From Oscillospiraceae bacterium (GTDB lineage Bacteria; Bacillota; Clostridia; Oscillospirales; Acutalibacteraceae): 13,537 nt of DNA. The stretch spans positions 1 through 13,537 of the forward strand of contig CADBPL010000211.1 of assembly GCA_902796535.1 (NCBI GenBank), in the 5' to 3' direction. Position numbers and translations under genes: made by a program. Positions 6,936 to 13,537 of the stretch are shown here, piece by piece (position 1 is the first letter of the stretch; each line of letters begins with the position of its first letter). The notes beneath the pieces are model-generated. The model did no database searches. It was given only the letters and a program-made list of their open reading frames with translations, and was not told where the DNA came from.

Positions 6936-8864
6936 ATGAGGAAAAATGTTTATCTGCTCCAGCCGTCCTGCCTTTACGGCAACAACTACTATCTGCCCTA
7001 TGCGATCGGTATGTTGGCGGCTTACGCGTTCAGCAACGATCAAATCAAACGCAATTATTGCCTGCAAAAGCTGATCTACCGCATGGACGATATCGACGAA
7101 ACGATCGCCCGCATGGAGGATCCGGCTGTTGTCGGGTTTTCTAATTATATGTGGAACTACGAATACAACCTGGTACTCGCGGAAAAACTGAAAGCGAAAT
7201 ATCCCGATTGCCTGATTGCGTTCGGCGGCCACCATCTGCCCAACAACACGGAGTATCTTGAAAAATACCGCTTTATTGACGTGCTTTCCTTTGGCAAGGG
7301 CGAAGAATCCTTTGAGGGGATCCTGCTTTCTGCGCTTGGTCTCAGGCAGTTTTCTGACGTTCAGAACATCGCTTATCGGGATGGGAGCCGCATTGTTGAA
7401 ACGCCAAAAAGCAGGATAACGCTGTCTGAATATCCGTCGCCGTATCTCATGGGCGTGTTTGACGATTTGCTCGACGACGGTTACGTGTTTTCGTGCGTGC
7501 TCGAAACAAATCGGGGCTGCCCCTTCCGCTGCGCTTACTGCGACTGGGGCGAGATCAACACAAAGGTTCGGCTGTTCCCGCTGGAACGGGTGTTTGCCGA
7601 GCTGGAATGGATGAGCCGGAATAAAATCGATTTTGTCTATTGCGTCGACGCCAACTTCGGGCTGTTCGAGCGGGATCTGAAAATTGCCGAAAAGCTGGTC
7701 GAACTTAAAGAGACCACGGGTTACCCGAACCGGCTGCAGGTGTCCTACGCCAAAAACGAATTTGATACCACCTTTAAAATCAGCGTACTGCTTCAGCAGC
7801 ACGGCATCGGCAAGGGCGCCACGCTCTCGCTGCAAAGCCTTTCGCCTCAGGCGCTGAAAAACATTTCACGTAGCAACATTTCTTTGGAACAATACAGAAG
7901 TCAGCTGAAAAAATACAGAGAGGCGAGCGTGCCCACCTATACGGAACTGATTCTCGGTCTGCCCGGAGAAACACTGGCAAGCTTTGAAGAGGGGCTTTGC
8001 CGGGTGATCGAGAGCGGGCAGCACAATTCCGTAACCGTTTATAATTTTGAACTGCTTCCCGGTTCCGAAATGGCCAGGCCGGAAAAGCTGGCCGGATTCG
8101 GCATCAAAACGGTTTCCAAGGAATTGTTCCAATACCACTGCAAGCCGATGGAAAAAACCGTCTCCGGCTTTTCCAACATCGTGGTCGGCACCAACACAAT
8201 GACGACCGACGAATGGATCGAAGCGAGCCTGTTCGGTATTTTTGTTCAGGTCATGCACCATTTCGGGCTGACGCAGTGCGTTGCCATGTTTGCGGTGAAC
8301 GAGTGCGGCGTTACGTATTATGACTTTTATCAGTCGTTTTACAACGGCGTCAAAAACGGCGGATACCCGCTGATGAAAGCCGTTATGGAACAGATCCGCT
8401 TGCTCTACCACGACTTTGTTTACTGCGGCGGCGGCCTGACCTGCTTTGATGAAAAATTCGGCGAGATCACGTATCCGCCTGAGGAAGCTGTTTTTCTGAC
8501 GTGGCTGGATCGGTTCGACGAATTTTACGACGAGGTCAGGCGGTTTTCCAAGGGTTACGTAAAGGATGAAGATTTTTTGAATCAGCTTTTACGCTATCAA
8601 AAAGCGGTGATCCTGCGGCCGGGGGTCAACAACGTCGTTTATCCCTTTGCCTATGATTTTTATTCGTATTTTGACAGTGTTCTGCGTCTGGAGCATCCGG
8701 CGCTGCGGCGCAGAAAAAACACGTGTTCGTTTTCAACGCCGTTTGCCACCGGTGATCTGCCGGATTACGCGCGCCAGATCATCTGGTACGGCAGGCGCAA
8801 CGGCAGGATGCTGTATTCCAGCAAGCCGAATCTGATCACGGTGCAGTATGACGACGAGCCGTGA
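6936..8864 (+). CDS. B12-binding-domain radical SAM enzyme, paralogue 1
   Basis: A 642-residue class B (cobalamin-type) radical SAM protein. Residues 1-135 form a Rossmann-like B12-binding domain: a GFS strand at 67-69, AFGGHH with G97-G98, and an ID(V)LSFGKGEESF strand-turn near 114-126. A DxHxxG cobalamin-histidine motif is not evident, which is common in this class. The radical SAM barrel starts with ETNRGCPFRCAYCDWG, whose C195, C199 and C202 bind the 4Fe-4S cluster. It continues with D238-ANFG, a TLSLQS strand and LILGLPGET. A long C-terminal region ends in IIWYGRR (W617), shared with its two neighbours. Characterised class B enzymes usually methylate unactivated carbons or rearrange sugars and antibiotics; the substrate here is unknown. 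The ATG has only a weak GAAGAG ribosome site, and the gene starts 8 bp after the membrane protein gene. Confidence 0.9.
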   Translation: MRKNVYLLQPSCLYGNNYYLPYAIGMLAAYAFSNDQIKRNYCLQKLIYRMDDIDETIARMEDPAVVGFSNYMWNYEYNLVLAEKLKAKYPDCLIAFGGHHLPNNTEYLEKYRFIDVLSFGKGEESFEGILLSALGLRQFSDVQNIAYRDGSRIVETPKSRITLSEYPSPYLMGVFDDLLDDGYVFSCVLETNRGCPFRCAYCDWGEINTKVRLFPLERVFAELEWMSRNKIDFVYCVDANFGLFERDLKIAEKLVELKETTGYPNRLQVSYAKNEFDTTFKISVLLQQHGIGKGATLSLQSLSPQALKNISRSNISLEQYRSQLKKYREASVPTYTELILGLPGETLASFEEGLCRVIESGQHNSVTVYNFELLPGSEMARPEKLAGFGIKTVSKELFQYHCKPMEKTVSGFSNIVVGTNTMTTDEWIEASLFGIFVQVMHHFGLTQCVAMFAVNECGVTYYDFYQSFYNGVKNGGYPLMKAVMEQIRLLYHDFVYCGGGLTCFDEKFGEITYPPEEAVFLTWLDRFDEFYDEVRRFSKGYVKDEDFLNQLLRYQKAVILRPGVNNVVYPFAYDFYSYFDSVLRLEHPALRRRKNTCSFSTPFATGDLPDYARQIIWYGRRNGRMLYSSKPNLITVQYDDEP

Positions 8865-8912
8865 GACAGGGCGCAACCATTTTTGATCGACGGGGTGTAA
8901 TCGGAAGAAGTC

Positions 8913-10841
8913 ATGAAAAACATCTATATGATCCAACCGAATTCACAATACGGCGATTCGATCTATTTTCCCTATGCGGCCGGATGTCTGGTCGCTTATG
9001 CTTTCAAAAACGAGACGATCCGGAGCGCGTTCCGCTTTGCCTCGTTCGTCTGGAAAAAAGGGGATATTGATTTTCAGGTGTCGCAGATCAAGGACCCGTT
9101 TCTGATCGGGTTTTCTTGTTATGTCTGGAATTATGAATACAACAAGGAATTCGCCCGCAGGGTCAAAGCGAAATGGCCCGACTGCAAGATCGTGTTCGGC
9201 GGCCATCAGGTGAACGCGTCGAGCGAAGTGGTGACGGAGGATTATGTCGATTATGTGCTGCTCGGCGAGGGCGAGGCGGCGTTTGAAAAGCTGCTGCTGT
9301 ATTCCTGCGGCGAAGCGGAGCTGGAAGAGGTTCCGAACCTGATTTACAAAAAGGACGGAAAACCGGTCAGGACAAAAGCGACGGTCACGGATTTTTCCGA
9401 ACACGTTTCTCCCTATTGCGAGGGCTATTTTGACAATTTGATCGAGCAGGAGGAGCTGAGCTTTTCCGCTATTCTCGAAACGAACCGCGGCTGTCCGAAC
9501 CGCTGCGCGTTCTGCGATTGGGGCAACATCAAATCCAAAATCAAGCTGTTTGATCTGGACGTTGTCAAAAAAGAGATCGACTGGTGCAGCGAGCACAGAA
9601 TCGAATATGTTTACGCGGCCGACGCGAACTTCGGTATGTTCCGGCGGGACGAGGAGATCGTGGATTACCTCATTGAAAAGCACCGGCAGACCGGTTACCC
9701 GCAAAAGTTTCAGGCGACCTACGCCAAAAACAAGCCGGAGCAGGTTTTCCTCATCAACAAAAAGCTCAACGACGCCGGCATGAGCAAGGGAGCGACGCTC
9801 TCCTTCCAGTCCATGAGCGAGAATGTGCTGAACAACATCTATCGCAAAAATATGCCGCTGAGCTCCTTTATGGAGCTGATGACGCGTTACACCGACAGCG
9901 GCATCCACGCCTATTCCGAGATCATTCTCTCCCTGCCCGGCGAAAGCTACGATTCCTTCGCCGCAGGCGTCGACGCGCTGCTGGAATCCGGCCAGCATCA
10001 ATCGATCAACTTTTTCAACTGCGAGATGCTTGCCAATTCCGGCATGAACAAGCCCGATTATATCGAGCAATACCAGATCAAAACAACGCGTATCCAGCAG
10101 CACCAATACCACGTTCATCCCAACGATTCACAGATTGAGGAATATTCCGACATTGTCACCTCAACGTCAACGCTCAGTCAGGACGATTGGGTCAATATGA
10201 ACATTCTTTCCGTCTATGTCAGAACATTCCACAATTTAGGGCTGCTGCAGTGCTTTGCCATCATGCTGTATTATGACCGGCACATCAAATACAGCGATTT
10301 TTATAAGGCGCTCATCGCCTTTTCAAGGAACCCCGACAACGCCGTCTGCCGCCGCGTCTATGACATGCTCGAGCAAAAATACCGACAGATCCTGACGGGG
10401 CACGGCTCGCTTTCCTGCTATTTTGAAGAGTTCGGCGAGCTTACCTGGCCGCTGGAGGAAGGCGCGTTTTTGCAGATCATCAAGGATTACGACGCGTTTT
10501 ATGAGGAGATCGTCGGCTTTTTTGCGGCATATTTCGACGTGAGCCAGCCCTTGTTCCGGGAGCTGCTGGCCTATCAGAAAGCCATCGTGAAAAATCCCTA
10601 TCACAAAAAAACCGCGCTCACGCTGCATTACGATTTCCCTGCCTATTTTCACAATGCTTATTCCAACCGGTACGCGCCGCTGGAGCAGAAGGAAATGCGG
10701 ATTCTGATCAACGAGCCTGACATTCCCTCCGATTACAAAGAATTTGCCAAAAAAATCGTTTGGTTCGGCAGAAAAGGCGGCCAGAACATCGTGACGGAGT
10801 TTGAAACCGTTGACGGCGCGGCGGAGGGTGAACCCTCATGA
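8913..10841 (+). CDS. B12-binding-domain radical SAM enzyme, paralogue 2
   Basis: Another 642-residue member of the same family, colinear with paralogue 1 from the first residues (MKNIYMIQPNSQYG) to the C-terminal IVWFGRK (W617). The B12-like domain has FGGHQ (G96-G97) and LLGEGEAAF, closer to the GEGE consensus than paralogue 1. The cluster motif is CPNRCAFCDWG (C194, C198, C201), followed by D237-ANFGMF, TLSFQS and IILSLPGES. The mid-C-terminal block STSTLSQDDW replaces the GTNTMTTDEW of paralogue 1. The gap of 48 bp after paralogue 1 is the widest inside the run of radical SAM genes; GGAAG (8903-8907) precedes the ATG. The stop overlaps the ATG of paralogue 3 as ATGA, implying translational coupling. 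Expected reaction: a radical-SAM modification such as methyl transfer in the same pathway; substrate unknown. Confidence 0.9.
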   Translation: MKNIYMIQPNSQYGDSIYFPYAAGCLVAYAFKNETIRSAFRFASFVWKKGDIDFQVSQIKDPFLIGFSCYVWNYEYNKEFARRVKAKWPDCKIVFGGHQVNASSEVVTEDYVDYVLLGEGEAAFEKLLLYSCGEAELEEVPNLIYKKDGKPVRTKATVTDFSEHVSPYCEGYFDNLIEQEELSFSAILETNRGCPNRCAFCDWGNIKSKIKLFDLDVVKKEIDWCSEHRIEYVYAADANFGMFRRDEEIVDYLIEKHRQTGYPQKFQATYAKNKPEQVFLINKKLNDAGMSKGATLSFQSMSENVLNNIYRKNMPLSSFMELMTRYTDSGIHAYSEIILSLPGESYDSFAAGVDALLESGQHQSINFFNCEMLANSGMNKPDYIEQYQIKTTRIQQHQYHVHPNDSQIEEYSDIVTSTSTLSQDDWVNMNILSVYVRTFHNLGLLQCFAIMLYYDRHIKYSDFYKALIAFSRNPDNAVCRRVYDMLEQKYRQILTGHGSLSCYFEEFGELTWPLEEGAFLQIIKDYDAFYEEIVGFFAAYFDVSQPLFRELLAYQKAIVKNPYHKKTALTLHYDFPAYFHNAYSNRYAPLEQKEMRILINEPDIPSDYKEFAKKIVWFGRKGGQNIVTEFETVDGAAEGEPS

Positions 10842-12772
10842 AAAACATCTATTTCGTTCAGCCGAGCAATGAAATGGGTGGCCAGATCTATCTGCCCTAT
10901 TCGGCCGGAACGCTTGCTGCCTATTCCTTTCAGTTTGAAGAAATCAAAAGCAATTACGCGCTCAAAGAAATTATCTTTCGCAAAGAGGAACCGACCGCCG
11001 TGGCGGATCGGATGGACGAGCCGTTTTTTGTTGGCTTTTCGTGCTATTTGTGGAACATTGAATATAACCTTCATCTGGCGCAGCTGATCAAAAACCGATT
11101 TCCGTCATGCGTGATCGCCTTCGGCGGCCCCCAGATCCCCGACGATCGGACGTATCTGGAGGAATACGCTTTCATCGACCTTCTGATGCACGGCGAGGGC
11201 GAGATCACGTTCTGTTCCGTTTTGCGTTCGCTGCTGACAAACGGCGACCTTTCGGCGGTTGACAATATTTCGTTCCGGCGCGGCGGCGAGATCGTGAAGA
11301 CCCCGCGCGTCTTCTGCAAAAAGACCGAGTCGTTTCCGTCCCCCTACACCGGCGGTTTTTTTGACGCCATCGTCAACGACCCGGCGAACAGCCGCCTGAG
11401 CTTTGAAACGGTTCTGGAAACGAACCGCGGCTGCCCCTATCACTGCGTCTACTGCTGCTGGGCGGGCACGCAGGAAAACTTCCGCCTCTTTCCGATGGAG
11501 CGGGTCAAGGGCGATCTGCTGTGGATGGCGCAGCACAAAATCACCTACTGCATCTGCGCCGATTCCAACTTCGGCATACTCCCGCGCGACAGGGAGATCG
11601 CGGAATACCTCGTGAAACTGAAAAAAGAATACGGCTACCCGAAAAAGTTTGAAACGACGTCGGCAAGAAATAAAGACGAATTTGTTTTTGAAATCAATCA
11701 ACTGCTTGAATCGGAGGATCTGAACTGCGGCATCAGCATTGCGCTGCAAAGCACGTCGCCCGTTGTGCTGGAAAACATCGGCAGAAGCAATATCAACTTT
11801 GAAAGCTTCCGCGAGCAGATCAAACGGTATGCCGATTGCGGCATGTCAACGTATACCGATCTGATTCTGGCACTGCCGGGCGAAACGTATCAAAGTTTTT
11901 GCCGGGCAGTTTTTGATATTCTTGAAGCGGAACAGCACACGTCCATCAACATTCATCCCTGTGAGGTGCTGCCTAACACGGTGTTATACGACGCTGCTTA
12001 CCGCAAAAAATTCGGCATCCAGACGGTTTGCTCAAAGCCTTGGCCGGAACACAGCCGAAAAGACTGCGCCGAAGAATGCGCGTCCCGTTCCGAGATCATT
12101 GTGGCAACGGATACCATGACAAAAGCCGAGTGGGTCAGCGCCATGAAGGTTTCCACTATGGTGCAGAGCTTTCATTCCTTCGGTCTGCTTCGCTGCATTG
12201 CAATTTATCTGCGCCGCGAAAAGGATTTGCCTTATTACGACTTTTATATGCGATTCTTCCATGCGGTCGAACAAAGCGACGGCACCGTTAAATCCGTGCT
12301 CGATTACGCAACGGCGAGTCTGACAGAATTTCTTGCCGGCAAAAGCGGCATCATGTTTTTTGACAGCCGTTTTTCGGATTCCTTTCTACGCATCAAAGAG
12401 GCTTTGTTTCTCTGCGCGGCTTACGACCTTAACGCGTTTTACGACGATGCAAAGGGCATAATCAAAAAAGAATTTGCTCCGCTTGCTGAAGAGCCGCTCG
12501 TCGATGAATTGTTTGCTTACCAAAAGGCGATCATCAACCTGCCGAACAAGCCGGAAACGATCCGAACGTTCAGCCGCAACTGGAACGAATATTTTTCAAC
12601 CTTCCGCAAGGACGGTTACACGCCGCTGGAACCGGGCGAATTCACCTACCTGTTTGAGCCGGGGAACTGCAGCGACTGGTACGATTACACAAAGCGGAAT
12701 ATCTGGTACGGAAAACGGACGAACAAGATGATACTCAAAGAGATTACAAGGGTTAACAAACATGGAACATGA
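10838..12772 (+). CDS. B12-binding-domain radical SAM enzyme, paralogue 3, with altered cluster-flanking motif
   Basis: A 644-residue third paralogue. The B12-like domain has FGGPQ (G96-G97, proline where the others have histidine) and MHGEGEITF. The cluster motif is CPYHCVYCCWAG: C199, C203 and C206 are intact, but the DWG that follows in paralogues 1 and 2 is replaced by C207-W-A. D242-SNFGIL and LILALPGET are kept, as is the C-terminal NIWYGKR (W623). A small Cys- and charge-rich insertion (about residues 402-414, HSRKDCAEECASRS) is absent from paralogues 1 and 2. Loss of the Asp and gain of a cysteine beside the cluster suggest changed cluster environment or chemistry, not a dead enzyme, since everything else is retained. 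It is coupled to paralogue 2 by a 4-bp ATGA overlap and to the glycosyltransferase by an 11-bp overlap. Confidence 0.9.
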   Translation: MKNIYFVQPSNEMGGQIYLPYSAGTLAAYSFQFEEIKSNYALKEIIFRKEEPTAVADRMDEPFFVGFSCYLWNIEYNLHLAQLIKNRFPSCVIAFGGPQIPDDRTYLEEYAFIDLLMHGEGEITFCSVLRSLLTNGDLSAVDNISFRRGGEIVKTPRVFCKKTESFPSPYTGGFFDAIVNDPANSRLSFETVLETNRGCPYHCVYCCWAGTQENFRLFPMERVKGDLLWMAQHKITYCICADSNFGILPRDREIAEYLVKLKKEYGYPKKFETTSARNKDEFVFEINQLLESEDLNCGISIALQSTSPVVLENIGRSNINFESFREQIKRYADCGMSTYTDLILALPGETYQSFCRAVFDILEAEQHTSINIHPCEVLPNTVLYDAAYRKKFGIQTVCSKPWPEHSRKDCAEECASRSEIIVATDTMTKAEWVSAMKVSTMVQSFHSFGLLRCIAIYLRREKDLPYYDFYMRFFHAVEQSDGTVKSVLDYATASLTEFLAGKSGIMFFDSRFSDSFLRIKEALFLCAAYDLNAFYDDAKGIIKKEFAPLAEEPLVDELFAYQKAIINLPNKPETIRTFSRNWNEYFSTFRKDGYTPLEPGEFTYLFEPGNCSDWYDYTKRNIWYGKRTNKMILKEITRVNKHGT

Positions 12773-13493
12773 CAACAACCGTTTTCTCAGCGTCACCGTA
12801 TTTTTGCTGGCAACCAACGAGGTGAACAGCCTGCGTGATACTGTTGTGCAGATTCTTGATAAATGCTGTTGGGACGATATCGAAAGAATCGTGATCGTTC
12901 TGAAGGATTCTGCCTGTGCTTCCGCCGCCGTGGCCGTCGAATTGAGTGAAACGTTCGACAAAGTGGAAGCTTATGTGCAAACCGCCAAAAGCCTGCATTA
13001 TCTGATGAAGGAGCTGGCGGACATGGCGCAGCAGGGCAGCCACTTTCTCATCATGAGCTCCGACGGCGAAATGGATACGAACAGCCTTGCGCAGCTGATC
13101 GAACAGGCCAAGCTGAAGCCGCAGGCGATCATCTGCGCTTCCAAATGGATGAAGGGGTCGACCGTTCACGGCTACCGGACGATCCACGAGATCTGCAGCC
13201 GCTGCGCCAACAGCACCGTGAGCCTGATATCCGGCGTGAAAGGAAAAGACATCTGTTCGCTGTTTCAGATTTACCCGATCAGCGTTTACCGCCGCACGGC
13301 GTTTTCCAAGCCGCACGATCTCTATTATGAATGGATCCTTCTGCCGGTCAAAAACGGCGCTGCGTACTATGAAATACCGACCGTTTTCAACAAAAGGACG
13401 GAGGGTCGATCCAACTGCACGTGGCGGTTCCTTTTTGAGCTTGGCTTCGGCTACGTCCGGCACGCCATCCGGATCCGCTTCAAAAACACATGA
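12762..13493 (+). CDS. Family 2 (GT-A, DPM1-like) glycosyltransferase
   Basis: A 243-residue soluble-looking GT2 protein. The N-terminus (SVTVFLLATNEVNSL) is a nucleotide-sugar-binding beta strand and loop of the GT-A fold. The metal-binding motif is SSDGEMD (D101-G-E-M-D105), a DxD-like variant. The later segment SLFQIYPISVYRR and EIPTVFNKRTEGRSN (E204-N218) match the pattern seen near the end of dolichyl/polyprenyl-phosphate sugar synthases, which end in basic residues (RHAIRIRFKN). I infer transfer of a sugar from a nucleotide to a polyprenyl phosphate, which would feed the membrane proteins of the same operon. It is shorter than usual GT2 enzymes and lacks membrane segments. AAGGG (12748-12752) precedes the ATG, and the coding region overlaps the preceding gene by 11 bp. 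A protein-free sugar acceptor or another GT2 role is possible. Confidence 0.8.
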   Translation: MEHDNNRFLSVTVFLLATNEVNSLRDTVVQILDKCCWDDIERIVIVLKDSACASAAVAVELSETFDKVEAYVQTAKSLHYLMKELADMAQQGSHFLIMSSDGEMDTNSLAQLIEQAKLKPQAIICASKWMKGSTVHGYRTIHEICSRCANSTVSLISGVKGKDICSLFQIYPISVYRRTAFSKPHDLYYEWILLPVKNGAAYYEIPTVFNKRTEGRSNCTWRFLFELGFGYVRHAIRIRFKNT

Positions 13494-13525
13494 ACGCGCA
13501 GAGTTCTGAATTGAAAAACCGTTGC

Positions 13526-13537
13526 AGGGGAGGGATA
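13526..13537 (+). promoter_or_regulatory. Strong ribosome-binding site of a gene beyond the window
   Basis: AGGGGAGGG (13526-13534) is an excellent Shine-Dalgarno site with no start codon inside the window, so the next gene of the operon most likely begins just past the end. A competing reading is a frame opened by ATG at 13490, which overlaps the glycosyltransferase stop as ATGA and stays open for the 16 codons left, but it has no good ribosome site. Either way the operon appears to continue. Confidence 0.6.

Noticed and set aside
8943..10118. Long minus-strand open frame (391 codons) opposite the second radical SAM gene
   Set aside because: It lies fully inside a gene with clear family motifs on the plus strand and has no recognisable domain or ribosome site. 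It is explained by codon bias leaving the opposite strand free of stops.
13490..13537. A new gene starting at ATG 13490, overlapping the glycosyltransferase stop
   Set aside because: Only 16 codons are visible and there is no good ribosome site, while a strong one occurs further on (13526-13534). Kept as an alternative in the ribosome-site entry.

Overview
The window looks like a chromosomal stretch of a moderately GC-rich anaerobic Bacillota, probably a Clostridia/Oscillospirales gut-type bacterium. This rests on purine-rich AGGAGG-type ribosome sites, sigma-A-like promoters, a BIG2-type Ig-domain surface protein with a C-terminal hydrophobic tail, and several radical-SAM (oxygen-sensitive) enzymes. 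No taxonomic marker gene is present, so this is an inference. No tRNA, rRNA, CRISPR array, insertion sequence or phage gene was seen.

Left part (1-3290): the 3' end of a large secreted/surface protein with Ig-like domains runs rightward into a strong hairpin. The hairpin has T-runs on both sides and serves as a shared terminator for convergent genes. Facing it is a two-gene leftward operon, a PIG-L/LmbE-type zinc deacetylase followed by a GH39-like clan GH-A glycosidase. Both lack signal peptides, which suggests cytoplasmic processing of an imported amino-sugar or acylated glycoside. A good minus-strand promoter lies just upstream of the deacetylase.

Middle part (3290-4700): a divergent 190-bp intergenic region carries a second, plus-strand extended -10 promoter. 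It is followed by a secreted right-handed beta-helix (pectate-lyase-like) protein. A further 190-bp gap holds a near-consensus promoter (TTGACA-17-TAAAAT) and a roughly 100-nt leader.

Right part (4700 to the window end) is the interesting region. A tightly packed rightward operon encodes two unrelated polytopic membrane proteins, three tandem full-length paralogues of one B12-binding-domain radical SAM family (642, 642 and 644 aa), and a DPM1-like family 2 glycosyltransferase. Spacings are 22, 8, 48, -4 and -11 bp. A strong ribosome site at the very end of the window suggests at least one more gene follows.

Working model (inference): the GT2 enzyme loads a sugar on a polyprenyl phosphate, the membrane proteins act as GT-C-like transferases or polymerase/translocase parts, and the three radical SAM enzymes carry out successive radical modifications (for example methylation of unactivated carbons) of the sugar, lipid or glycan. 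The operon would then make an unusual cell-surface glycan or glycolipid. None of the substrates can be read from the sequence.
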